From contig CAYUIT010000014.1 of the NCBI GenBank assembly GCA_964444835.1, positions 13,753 to 77,752 of the forward strand: 64,000 nt of DNA, written 5' to 3'. Both the position numbers and the translations under genes were made by a program. Position 1 is the first letter of the stretch, and each line of letters opens with the position of its first letter. Origin of the DNA: CADEED01 sp964444835. Lineage in GTDB: Bacteria; Pseudomonadota; Gammaproteobacteria; Steroidobacterales; Steroidobacteraceae. The notes beneath the pieces are model-generated. The model did not search any database. It was given only the letters and a program-made list of their open reading frames with translations, and was not told the origin of the DNA. Positions 25,756 through 33,980 of this stretch are shown in pieces.

Positions 25756-26115
25756 ATGAACGTGCAATCGGAAGTCGACTACTTCAGCGAACTGCGCTTG
25801 ATCGATAAGGCACGATTGCTCGCGAAGTTTTTACATGAGATTTCGATGGAGGCCCGGGGCACCTACGGGCCGACCACCGACTCCGTGCACGACGGCGCAC
25901 GGCTGCGGTTTGTGAACGAACTGACGCTGCGGCTCACGCGCCTGATCGAGCAGATTCTCGGTGAGGACAAGGGGCGGCCCGCGGACGATGTGATCATGCG
26001 CATGCTGCTCTCGCCGCGCGCGGACAAAGTCGCCGAACGATTGGTGCACAACGCCTATCGCCGCGCCATCCAGAATTTCGAACGCTACGATACGACAGTC
26101 TTGATGAACGGTTGA
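25756..26115 (+). CDS. Small cytosolic protein ending the ExbBD operon, function unknown
   Basis: A 119-residue, apparently all-helical protein with no signal peptide or membrane segment. It begins 5 bases after the TonB-like gene. Notable segments are DYFSELRLIDKARLLAKFLHEISMEARGTYGPTTDSVHDGARLRFVNELTLRLTRLIEQIL and DDVIMRMLLSPRADKVAERLVHNAYRRAIQNF. I do not recognise a named family. Its fixed place at the end of a motor operon suggests a cytosolic regulator or assembly factor, but this is inference. The stop is 34 bases from the antiporter gene. Confidence 0.72.
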   Translation: MNVQSEVDYFSELRLIDKARLLAKFLHEISMEARGTYGPTTDSVHDGARLRFVNELTLRLTRLIEQILGEDKGRPADDVIMRMLLSPRADKVAERLVHNAYRRAIQNFERYDTTVLMNG

Positions 26116-26149
26116 CGCGCCTCCGCGTCGCACCCTACCTTGTGAGCGA

Positions 26150-28126
26150 ATGTTCGATTCGCCACTCGCCCAAATCCTCGTACTCCTCGCCGCGTCCGTA
26201 TTCGTGGTGGCGCTCGCGCGTCGAGTGGGTTTGCCAGCGATTCTGGGCTATGTCGTCGTCGGCTTGGCATTCGGCCCGCATGCGCTGGGCTTGTTTGCGG
26301 AGTCGGCCACCACTCAGTTGCTTGCCGAACTCGGCGTAGTTTTCCTGTTGTTTACGCTCGGTCTCGAGTTTTCGTGGCCCCGTATGGTCGCGATGCGGCG
26401 CGAGGTGTTCGGGCTCGGCGCGATGCAGGTAGGCTTCACGGCGGGTGTAACGGCGTTGATCGCGTACTTCTGCGGTCTGCCGGTGCTGCAGTCGATCGTC
26501 GTGGGCGGGGCCATCGCGACGACCTCCACGGTCTTGGTCGTCCAGCAGCTCACCGAGCGCGCTGAACTCAACCGCACGCACGGGCGGCTTGCGTTCAGCG
26601 TGGTGCTGTTCCAAGACATCGCATTCGTGCCGTTTTTGGCGTTGGCGGCTGCACTCGCGGCCGGCACCGCTGCGTTCTCGCTCGGCGATGTCGCGACCAA
26701 GGTGTTGGCCGGGTCGGTCGCCGTGCTCGTCGTGTTGGCGGCGGGCCGTTGGTTGTTGCGGCCGCTGTTCTATGAAATTGCCCATAGTCGCCTGCGAGAA
26801 CTCTTCACACTCGCGGTGTTGTTTGTCGCGTTGGCGTCCGCGTGGGTGTCCCACCTCGCCGGCTTGTCGATGGCGCTCGGCGCGTTCCTCGCCGGCATGA
26901 TGCTCGCCGAAACCGAGTATCGGCATCAGATCGAGTCGGTGATCCGGCCGTTTCGCGACATCTTGTTAGGCTTGTTCTTCATTTCGGTGGGCATGTTGCT
27001 CGACTTGCAACTGCTGTTGCGCGAGTTTCCGCTGATCCTGGCGATCTTGGTGGGCTTTGTGTTGCTGAAGGCGGTGATCGCCTCACTTGCGGCGCGGCTC
27101 TTGGTCGACACGACGTTCAAGGCGATTCGCACGGGAGTTACCTTGTCGATCGGCGGTGAGTTCGGTATTGCATTGATGACCCTGATGCTGAAGGCGGATG
27201 TGATCGATCCGCGCATCGGTCAAGCGATCCTCGTCGCGGTCGTGTTGAGTATGGTGCTCGCGCCATGGGTGCTCGGCAACAACAAGGCGGTTGCGCGGAA
27301 GTTGTTAGGCGAGAGGGGCCCACCTGGCACTGCGCTCGACCGCGAGGAGTCGGCGACAGGGGAGGTCGCCAAGCGTGAGCACGTGATCGTATGCGGGTTT
27401 GGCCGCGTGGGGCAAAACCTGGGCCGCGTGCTCGAGCGCCAGGGCTTCGAGTTCATTGCGATCGAGCTCGACCCCGCACGCATTCGCGCGGCGCGCCAAG
27501 CGGGTGACCCGATCGTCTATGGCGATTCGGCCGACGAGGAAGTACTCGAGCGCGTGGGCCTCGATACCGCCAATGCAGTCGTGATCACTTTTGCGAATCC
27601 GGCGACAGCGGTGGGCATCTTGCGCGCAGTGCGGCGACATCGTGCCGATGTGCCGGTCTTGGTACGAACGCAGGATGACAGCAAGCTCCAGGAGCTGAAG
27701 GACGCTGGCGCGACCGAAGTGATCCCCGAGACGTTCGAAGCGAGCTTGATGTTGGCGTCGCACACGTTGATGGTGTTGAAGATGCCTGTTAGTCGGGTGG
27801 TTCGAACAGTGGGTGAGTTACGCGAGAACCGCTATGCGATGCTGCGCAACGTGGTCGCGGAGAACTCGGACGCGGACGGCATCGGTGCCGAAGATCAAGC
27901 AATGACGCGCGCAATCGTGCTGCCGCCAGGCTCGTGGGCCGTCGGGCGGACAGTCGAGGCAGTGCGGGCGGCGGGCGCAGAAGTGCAGTTCAATGGTATC
28001 CGGCGCCAGGGCATCGTCGGGCGGAATCCCGCCGGCGACACGGAGTTGAAGGAAGGCGATATCGTGATCGTCTATGGCACGCCCGAAGCACTCGAGCACG
28101 CAGAAGCTGTGTTGTTAGCGGGCTGA
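26150..28126 (+). CDS. CPA2-family monovalent cation:proton antiporter with TrkA-N and TrkA-C domains (KefB/YbaL-like)
   Basis: Residues about 1-390 form 12-13 membrane helices of the CPA2 sodium/hydrogen exchanger fold, with characteristic stretches FVVALARRVGLPAILGYVVVGLAFGP and SIGGEFGIALMTLML. A TrkA-N Rossmann domain follows (EHVIVCGFGRVGQNLGRVLE at about 407), with NAD-binding GxGxxG. A TrkA-C ligand-binding domain is near the end. Such proteins move K+ or Na+ against protons and are gated by nucleotides or glutathione adducts. I cannot decide between KefB/C and YbaL types. It is convergent with the CoA-transferase operon (4-base gap). Confidence 0.9.
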   Translation: MFDSPLAQILVLLAASVFVVALARRVGLPAILGYVVVGLAFGPHALGLFAESATTQLLAELGVVFLLFTLGLEFSWPRMVAMRREVFGLGAMQVGFTAGVTALIAYFCGLPVLQSIVVGGAIATTSTVLVVQQLTERAELNRTHGRLAFSVVLFQDIAFVPFLALAAALAAGTAAFSLGDVATKVLAGSVAVLVVLAAGRWLLRPLFYEIAHSRLRELFTLAVLFVALASAWVSHLAGLSMALGAFLAGMMLAETEYRHQIESVIRPFRDILLGLFFISVGMLLDLQLLLREFPLILAILVGFVLLKAVIASLAARLLVDTTFKAIRTGVTLSIGGEFGIALMTLMLKADVIDPRIGQAILVAVVLSMVLAPWVLGNNKAVARKLLGERGPPGTALDREESATGEVAKREHVIVCGFGRVGQNLGRVLERQGFEFIAIELDPARIRAARQAGDPIVYGDSADEEVLERVGLDTANAVVITFANPATAVGILRAVRRHRADVPVLVRTQDDSKLQELKDAGATEVIPETFEASLMLASHTLMVLKMPVSRVVRTVGELRENRYAMLRNVVAENSDADGIGAEDQAMTRAIVLPPGSWAVGRTVEAVRAAGAEVQFNGIRRQGIVGRNPAGDTELKEGDIVIVYGTPEALEHAEAVLLAG

Positions 28127-28130
28127 GTCG

Positions 28131-29294
28131 TTAGCGGTGCTCGCGCGGTGGCGTGAGCGCGGCGATTTCGGCTTCGCTGAAGCCAAGCGCCCCGAACACG
28201 TCGCGATTGTGTTCGCCAATGCGGGGAATGGCGAAGCGCACATGGCCAGGTTCATCGCGGAACTTGATCGGTGTGCCGATATGCTCGCGGCCGTGTTCGT
28301 CGACGAGCCGCATGCCGCGAGCGTGCGCCTGCGGGTCGTCGAAGCCTTCACGCAGATTCTTGACGGGCGCAAAGCAGACATCCTTGCCGCGGAACCATGC
28401 GATCCATTCGGCCTGCGTTTTTTGTGCGAATACGCCTTCCAAGAACTCGATGACGGGCCGTTGGTGTGGGCCTGGGCCGCGCTCGCACAGCGCGATCAGG
28501 TCAGGCCGCCCGAGTTCGTTGAGGAGATTGCGAATGAACTTAGGCTCTTGGCCTGCAAGTACCACATGACGATCGTCGCGCGTGCGATAGATCTTGTAGA
28601 ACGCGGCGCCACCGTACGGACGCTCGTGCTTGACGATCGGCGCGCGCCCGAGTGCAAACACATCCCCCGTGATATTGCCCGTGCAGGCCAAGATCGAGTC
28701 GTGCATGCTGATATCGATATAGTCACCGCGCCCCGTTTTCTCGCGCCGGTAGAGCGCCATCGAAACGGCGCCCAGGGCTGTTAGGGCTGCAGCAAAGTCG
28801 GCTGCGGGGATGTGCGGCATCGACGGTTGGCCGTCATTGCCGAGCCCTAGGCTCACGACTCCCGCCAACGCTTCTGTCCCGATATCGTGGGCGGGTACAT
28901 CGCGCGAGGGTCCCGTTTGGCCAAAGCCGGCGATCGAACAGTAGATGATTCTCGGGTTGCGCGCAGACACGGCGGCGTAGCCTACGCCCAAGCGATCGAC
29001 GACCCCAGGACGAAACGCTTCGACGAACACGTCGACCGTTTCGGCGAGCTTGAGTAGCGCCTCGCGCGACTGTGGATCCTTGAGATTGAGGCTGATGCTT
29101 TTCTTGCCGCGATGCGTGTTGCGGAAGAACACACTCGTGCCATCTTGTTGCGCGCCGATGTGGCGATTCGGCTCGCCTTCGCCTGGGGGTTCGAGCTTGA
29201 TGACCTCGGCTCCGTGGTCCGCCATCATCAAGGTAAGGTGCGGGCCGGGCAGGAATAGCGATAAGTCGAGAACGCGAATGCCGTCGAGTTTCAT
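28131..29294 (-). CDS. CaiB/BaiF (family III) CoA-transferase, copy A
   Basis: A 387-residue family III CoA-transferase, which moves CoA between carboxylic acids through an aspartyl-CoA anhydride. Visible are the N-terminal DGIRVLDLSLFLPGPHLTLMMADHGAEVIKLEPPGEG, FFRNTHRGKKSISLNLKDP and the catalytic-Asp region HIPAADFAAALTALG (Asp about 166). It is last in the minus-strand operon maoC - acyl-CoA dehydrogenase - CoA-transferase - CoA-transferase, 7 bases after its paralogue. It probably activates the pathway's acid substrate. The substrate cannot be named from sequence. Confidence 0.92.
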   Translation of the reverse strand: MKLDGIRVLDLSLFLPGPHLTLMMADHGAEVIKLEPPGEGEPNRHIGAQQDGTSVFFRNTHRGKKSISLNLKDPQSREALLKLAETVDVFVEAFRPGVVDRLGVGYAAVSARNPRIIYCSIAGFGQTGPSRDVPAHDIGTEALAGVVSLGLGNDGQPSMPHIPAADFAAALTALGAVSMALYRREKTGRGDYIDISMHDSILACTGNITGDVFALGRAPIVKHERPYGGAAFYKIYRTRDDRHVVLAGQEPKFIRNLLNELGRPDLIALCERGPGPHQRPVIEFLEGVFAQKTQAEWIAWFRGKDVCFAPVKNLREGFDDPQAHARGMRLVDEHGREHIGTPIKFRDEPGHVRFAIPRIGEHNRDVFGALGFSEAEIAALTPPREHR

Positions 29295-29301
29295 CGGGTT
29301 G

Positions 29302-30504
29302 TTAGATGACTTTGTTGGCTGCGAGGGATTGGATCGCTGCGGCGTCGTAGCCGAGGCTCGATAGGATGGACTCCGTGTCGGCCCCGAGCCCCGATGCGGC
29401 GCGACTCGGCAGGCGCTCGCCGTCGAGCTTGATCGGATTTTTCAAGGCGCGGAAATTGGCGCGCGCTGGGTGCGGCACTGTTTGCAGCATGCCGATCGTC
29501 GTGAGATAGGGGTTGTCGAGCGCTTGCGCCATGTCGTACACGGGCGCTGCGGGGAGGATGCCGTTTAGCTGGGCGAGCCACGAAGCCGTGGTTTCCCGTT
29601 CGAACTCTGCGTCCAGTAGGGGCGTCAGCACGTCCCGATGCTGACGCCTTGCCTCCGGCGTGGCGAAGCGTGCATCGGTGCCGAGGTCTGGTCGTCCCAT
29701 GATCGGCAGCAACGCTTCCCAGAATTTCTGGGTCATGCACATCAAGAAGATCCAGCCGTCGCGGGTTCTGATGAGCTGCACGGGCGTTGCCGACGGATGT
29801 GAGCTGCGTGCGAGGCGTTCCGTGCGAGCGCCTTCGTTCAAATACCAGTTGCCAGGGTAGGAGAGTTGATGGAGCGCAACATCAAACAGACTGACGTCGA
29901 TATCACGACCGGTGCCCGTGCGGCTAACGCCTAACAACGCAGACACTAGCGCAAGCGCCGTCGTGATCCCGGTCATGTAGTCGATGATCGACAAGCCCAT
30001 GCGCGCCGGAGCCGTGCCAGGCTCGCCTGTGAGGTGTAGGTAGCCAGCCTCGGCTTGCATCAGGTAGTCGTAACCTGGCCAGCCGCGTCGCTCGTTGTCA
30101 CGGCCATACGCTGACAAATGCGCACAGACGATGCGCGAGTTGCTGGTCTTTAGCGCGTCGTAAGTGAGACCGAGCTTGTCGGGCTGATCGCCTCGCAAGT
30201 TGTTGAGAACCGCATCGGACTTTGCGACGAGCCGGCGAAACACCTCTTGGCCCTCACGCGTCTTGAGGTTGAGCGTCAAGCTCTTCTTGTTGAGGTTGAA
30301 CGTTTGGAAGAAGTGGCTGTCATGTTCGCCGAGAAAGTACGGCCCCATATTGCGAGTGGCATCGCCGCCTTGCTCGCGATTTTCGATCTTGATGACCTCA
30401 GCCCCGAGATCGGCCAAGTACATCGAGCCAAACGGCCCGGCACCGAAGTTCTCAAAGGTGAGGATGCGCACGCCGGTGAGCGGCAAAAACAGCGCTTGGG
30501 CCAT
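29302..30504 (-). CDS. CaiB/BaiF (family III) CoA-transferase, copy B
   Basis: A 400-residue enzyme with TGVRILTFENFGAGPFGSMYLADLGAEVIKIENREQGGDATRN, NLNKKSLTLNLKTREGQEVF and the catalytic-Asp segment GLSIIDYMTGITTALA (Asp about 175). The ATG at 30504 overlaps the acyl-CoA dehydrogenase stop by one base (TGATG) and yields a normal-length family member. The two adjacent CoA-transferases are clearly diverged in sequence. They may act on different acids or form a heteromer; family members are usually interlocked homodimers. Confidence 0.92.
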   Translation of the reverse strand: MAQALFLPLTGVRILTFENFGAGPFGSMYLADLGAEVIKIENREQGGDATRNMGPYFLGEHDSHFFQTFNLNKKSLTLNLKTREGQEVFRRLVAKSDAVLNNLRGDQPDKLGLTYDALKTSNSRIVCAHLSAYGRDNERRGWPGYDYLMQAEAGYLHLTGEPGTAPARMGLSIIDYMTGITTALALVSALLGVSRTGTGRDIDVSLFDVALHQLSYPGNWYLNEGARTERLARSSHPSATPVQLIRTRDGWIFLMCMTQKFWEALLPIMGRPDLGTDARFATPEARRQHRDVLTPLLDAEFERETTASWLAQLNGILPAAPVYDMAQALDNPYLTTIGMLQTVPHPARANFRALKNPIKLDGERLPSRAASGLGADTESILSSLGYDAAAIQSLAANKVI

Positions 30505-31646
30505 CAGAGTGGATTCCGTTCGATGAGTTGCCGCGCGATGATGATCCGCTGCATCTCGTTGGTACCTTCGCCGATACACATCAGTGGAGCGTCGCGATAG
30601 AAGCGCTCCACATCGAAGTCCGTCGAGTAGCTATAGCCGCCGAAAATACGCATCGCTTCGAGGCTGTTCTCGACGCCAGCCTCCGAGCCGAACAGCTTGG
30701 CCATGCCGGCTTCCATGTCGCAGCGCTCGCCGGAGTCGTACTTGTTAGCCGCTTGCTCTATCAGCAGCTTGGCCGCCTCGACGCGCGTGACCATGTCTGC
30801 CAATTTGAGTTGGATGGCTTGGTGTTGTGCGATGGGTTTGCCGAAGGTGCTGCGCTGTTGTGAATACCGCACGGCTTCCTGCAGCGCGCCGAGTGCGATG
30901 CCCGCACCGCGCGCCGCAACGTTGATGCGACCGAGTTCGAGTCCGCCGACGGCGTGCTTGAAGCCGTGCCCTTCTTCGCCACCGACCAACTGATTCGCAG
31001 GGACGCGATAATTCTCGAACACGAGTTCCGCGGAGTCGATCGACTTATAGCCCAGTTTCTTCAGTTTCTTGCCAATCGTGAAGCCGGGGCCTTTTTCGCA
31101 GATGAACATGGTCATGCCGCGATGCCGCGGCTCTGCCTGCGGATTCGTCTTTGTGAGTACCGCAAAACACGTGCCGTAAATGCCGTTCGTGATCCAAGTC
31201 TTCGTTCCATTCAGAACGTAGTGGTCGCCCGTGCGCGTGGCGGTGGTACGAATGCTCTGCAAATCGGTTCCCGCATTCGGCTCGGTGAGGCCGATGCCGC
31301 CACGAGTTTCGCCGCTTGCGAAGCGCGGTAGCCAATGACGCTTTTGCTCTTCCGTACCATGACGTTGTACCGCGGCAGCCATGATCAGGTGCGAGTTGAA
31401 AATGCCCACGGGGGCCATCCACACCGACGAGATCTTCATCACGATGCGTGCGTAGGTAGCACAGCTGAGGCCAAGACCGCCGTATTCTTGCGCGATCGTC
31501 GCACCGAACAACCCGAGCTCTTTCATCTGCTCGACGAGATCGGTCGGATATTCGTCGGCGTGGTCGAAGCGCTTGGCGATCGGGCGGACCTCTTTCTCAG
31601 TCCAACGCTCGATCGCATCGAGAATTTCGGCTTCTTCGCTTGTCAT
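30504..31646 (-). CDS. Acyl-CoA dehydrogenase
   Basis: A 380-residue FAD enzyme of ordinary length for the family, starting at the ATG at 31646. Landmarks are GLFGATIAQEYGGLGLS, the FAD/substrate segment GGIGLTEPNAGTDLQSIRTTATRTGDHYVLNGTKTWITNG, YSQQRSTFGKPIAQHQAIQ and the C-terminal IGEGTNEMQRIIIARQLI, where the Glu in GEGTNE is at the usual catalytic-base position. It introduces a 2,3-double bond into an acyl-CoA. With a MaoC hydratase upstream and a CitE-type lyase across the divergent promoter, it could feed an enoyl-CoA to hydration and cleavage. It is 23 bases after maoC. Confidence 0.93.
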   Translation of the reverse strand: MTSEEAEILDAIERWTEKEVRPIAKRFDHADEYPTDLVEQMKELGLFGATIAQEYGGLGLSCATYARIVMKISSVWMAPVGIFNSHLIMAAAVQRHGTEEQKRHWLPRFASGETRGGIGLTEPNAGTDLQSIRTTATRTGDHYVLNGTKTWITNGIYGTCFAVLTKTNPQAEPRHRGMTMFICEKGPGFTIGKKLKKLGYKSIDSAELVFENYRVPANQLVGGEEGHGFKHAVGGLELGRINVAARGAGIALGALQEAVRYSQQRSTFGKPIAQHQAIQLKLADMVTRVEAAKLLIEQAANKYDSGERCDMEAGMAKLFGSEAGVENSLEAMRIFGGYSYSTDFDVERFYRDAPLMCIGEGTNEMQRIIIARQLIERNPL

Positions 31647-31669
31647 GGGGTGCTTCCTCGGCGCTGCCG

Positions 31670-32188
31670 TCAATAGCCATTCTTGTCTTCGACCGAATGG
31701 CCGCGTTTGGCCACGAGGATCGTGCGATCGAATACGCACACGACTTTGCCGTCCTGGTTCTTGCCGATCGTGCGTACCGTCACGATGCCAGCACCCGGTC
31801 GCGAGCTCGACTCGCGCTTTTCGAGCACCTCGGACTCGCCGTACAACGTGTCGCCGACAAACACCGGATGCGTCAGTTTGATCTCGCGCCAACCCAAATT
31901 GGCAATCGCTTTCTGACTGACATCCGTGACGCTCATGCCCACGAGCAATGCGACCGTGAGAGGGCTGCAGACGATCACACGCCCGAACTCCGACGCCTTC
32001 GCGTACTCCGCGTCGAAATGCAGCGGGTGCGTGTTCATCGTGAGTAACGTGAACCAAGTGTTGTCCGTTTCGGAGATCGTGCGCCCCGGGCGATGCTCAT
32101 AGACATCGCCGACCGCAAACTCCTCGAAATAACGGCCGAAGCGTTCGCGATAGCGATTGGGCGCCACGGTGATATGGCTGTGCGACAT
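31670..32188 (-). CDS. MaoC-type enoyl-CoA hydratase (mesaconyl-CoA hydratase-like)
   Basis: A 172-residue hot-dog-fold hydratase. The R-hydratase motif is seen as RTISETDNTWFTLLTMNTHPLHFDAEYA, with catalytic Asp and His, followed by VCSPLTVALLVGMSVTDVSQ and LTHPVFVGDTLYGESEVLEKRES. Among MaoC proteins this version resembles those working with CitE-like lyases on C5 dicarboxylyl-CoAs such as mesaconyl-CoA or itaconyl-CoA. That substrate is inferred from neighbours. It is first in the minus-strand operon and shares a divergent promoter with the GntR gene. Confidence 0.88.
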   Translation of the reverse strand: MSHSHITVAPNRYRERFGRYFEEFAVGDVYEHRPGRTISETDNTWFTLLTMNTHPLHFDAEYAKASEFGRVIVCSPLTVALLVGMSVTDVSQKAIANLGWREIKLTHPVFVGDTLYGESEVLEKRESSSRPGAGIVTVRTIGKNQDGKVVCVFDRTILVAKRGHSVEDKNGY

Positions 32189-32238
32189 GGGAATGACCTA
32201 AAGGTGGCGAAAAAGCAGGCCGGCGCGCCGCAAAGCAC

Positions 32239-32250
32239 TTGTCCGGACAA
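32239..32250. promoter_or_regulatory. Perfect 12-bp palindrome TTGTCCGGACAA, candidate GntR operator
   Basis: The site lies in the 86-base divergent interval, 24 bases before the gntR start and 50 bases before the maoC start. The identical 12-mer recurs at 38628-38639 in the other divergent promoter of the catabolic island. A symmetric site beside a GntR gene is a likely autoregulatory operator. Confidence 0.65.
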
Positions 32251-32274
32251 TCGATAGATTGCGACAATGAAGCC

Positions 32275-33030
32275 ATGAACGCAACTGGCAAGGCGCCGCG
32301 CTATCGCGTGCTAGCCGACTATCTGATCGGCGAAATTCGCGCGGGCAAACTCAAGGTCGGGCAATCGATCCCGGGCGAACTCGAACTCGTCGCGCGTCAT
32401 CGTGTTAGCCGCCATACGGTAAGAGAAGCGCTGCGGGTCGTCACCGATCTCGGACTGATCGAGCGGCGGCAGGGTATCGGCACGGTCGTCCGTGCCAAGC
32501 AATCGAACCAAGCCTACGTGCAACTGCTGCGTTCTCCGGCTGAGCTGCTCCAGTATCCAGAAAGCAGTCGGGTCGTGCTCTTGTCGAGCGGCATGGAACG
32601 CCTCAATCGTAAGCTGGCGCAGCTGCTCGGCTGCCCCGTCGGCAGCGAGTGGTTTCGCTTCAGTTTGCTGCGGCGCTTCAAGACGACACGTGCGCCCATT
32701 TGCTATACGAACGTTTACGTGATCCCCGAGTATCGGAGCGTGATCGAGTCGTTAGGCAAGCGGCGGCATGTGCACGAGCTCATCGAGGCGCGTTTCGGCG
32801 AGCGGGTCGAGCGCGTGCAGGTCGATCTGCGAGCAGAGCTCGCCCCGCGAGAGCTCGCCGCGCCGCTCCAATGTGAGCCAGGCGCGCCGTGCTTGAAGAT
32901 CGTCCGGCATTATGTCGGACAGGGGAGACGTACGTTCGAAGTCTCGGTAGCGTGGCACCCTGCGGAACGCTACACGTATTCGCTCGAGTTGAAGCGCGGC
33001 TGGCAGGCCGGCGACTCGCTCGCAACCTAG
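32275..33030 (+). CDS. GntR-family transcriptional regulator, HutC/UTRA subfamily
   Basis: A 251-residue protein with an N-terminal winged helix-turn-helix (about 8-75: YRVLADYLIGEIRAGKLKVGQSIPGELELVARHRVSRHTVREALRVVTDLGLIERRQGIGTVV). A UTRA-type ligand domain follows (about 95-240), with RRFKTTRAPICYTNVYVIPEY and the ending FEVSVAWHPAERYTYSLELKR, as in HutC-type regulators. These mostly repress neighbouring catabolic operons and release on binding a pathway metabolite. It is divergent from maoC and 30 bases upstream of the CitE-like lyase gene. The ATG at 32275 is chosen because it starts just before the wHTH. Confidence 0.92.
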   Translation: MNATGKAPRYRVLADYLIGEIRAGKLKVGQSIPGELELVARHRVSRHTVREALRVVTDLGLIERRQGIGTVVRAKQSNQAYVQLLRSPAELLQYPESSRVVLLSSGMERLNRKLAQLLGCPVGSEWFRFSLLRRFKTTRAPICYTNVYVIPEYRSVIESLGKRRHVHELIEARFGERVERVQVDLRAELAPRELAAPLQCEPGAPCLKIVRHYVGQGRRTFEVSVAWHPAERYTYSLELKRGWQAGDSLAT

Positions 33031-33060
33031 TCTCGCTGCCGATCGAGAGCGCCGCCACGC

Positions 33061-33969
33061 ATGAGTACCGTCAATACTAGCCGCTTCAAACGCACCGTGC
33101 CGCTAGGCGTTCGCAGCTACCTATTCGCGCCCGGCAACCACGAGCGTCGCGTCGCGAAGGTCTTCACGGTCGGCGCTGACGCTGTGATTCTCGACCTCGA
33201 AGATGCCGTCGCCGTTACGGAAAAAGATGCAGCCCGCGACAGTGTGTTGGCCGCATTGCGTAAACCGCGCAGTTGCAAGGCGTACGTGCGCATCAATTCC
33301 TTCGACTCCCGCTGGTGCTTCGACGATCTATCGGCTGTCGTGGGGCCGTGGCTCGATGGCATCGTCGTGCCGAAGGCCGAGTCGGGCGAGCAATTGCGCG
33401 CGGTAGCGCTGCGCATCTCGGATCTCGAAAAGCGCACGGGCATGAACCCGGGGCACTGCGACTTGATGGCACTTATCGAAACCGCGCAGGGCGTTTTGCA
33501 GGCCGGCGAAATCGCTAAGAGCACGTCGCGTCTCGCGCGGCTTGCCTTCGGTGGCGGCGACTACACTAACGACTTGAATCTCGAGTGGACAGCGGAGGAG
33601 CGCGAACTCGACTTCGCGCGCGCGACGCTCACGCACGCGTCGCGTGTCGCCGGGCTCGAGCCGCCCATCGATACCGTCGTGATCGAAGTGAAAGACACGG
33701 CAAGATTTCGGCAGTCGGCACTGAACGGCAAGCGGATGGGCTTCGCGGGCAAACTGTGCATCCACCCGGACCAAGTGGCGCCATGCAACGAAGCGTTCTC
33801 GCCGACGCCCGACGAAATCGAGCGCGCACGGCAGATCGTGCGTGCATTCGAAGAGGCCGAAGCGCAAGGTACGGCCTCGATTCAAGTGAACGGTCAGTTC
33901 ATCGATTATCCGATTGTGTTCAAGGCGCAGCGCGTGTTGGCGATTGCCCAACGCTTCCCCGAGAAGTGA
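33061..33969 (+). CDS. CoA ester lyase of the citrate lyase beta (CitE/HpcH) family
   Basis: A 302-residue TIM-barrel lyase. Signature segments are RSYLFAPGNHERRVAKVFTVGADAVILDLEDAV, AYVRINSFDSRW, GIVVPKAES, LMALIETAQGVLQA (metal-ligand Glu), RLAFGGGDYTNDL (metal-ligand Asp) and GFAGKLCIHPDQVAP. Members cleave malyl-CoA, beta-methylmalyl-CoA or citramalyl-CoA to acetyl- or propionyl-CoA plus glyoxylate or pyruvate. Together with MaoC, acyl-CoA dehydrogenase and family III CoA-transferases this suggests breakdown of a branched C5 (or similar) dicarboxylate. It is probably co-transcribed with gntR. Confidence 0.92.
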   Translation: MSTVNTSRFKRTVPLGVRSYLFAPGNHERRVAKVFTVGADAVILDLEDAVAVTEKDAARDSVLAALRKPRSCKAYVRINSFDSRWCFDDLSAVVGPWLDGIVVPKAESGEQLRAVALRISDLEKRTGMNPGHCDLMALIETAQGVLQAGEIAKSTSRLARLAFGGGDYTNDLNLEWTAEERELDFARATLTHASRVAGLEPPIDTVVIEVKDTARFRQSALNGKRMGFAGKLCIHPDQVAPCNEAFSPTPDEIERARQIVRAFEEAEAQGTASIQVNGQFIDYPIVFKAQRVLAIAQRFPEK

Positions 33970-33980
33970 CACGCGGCGCG

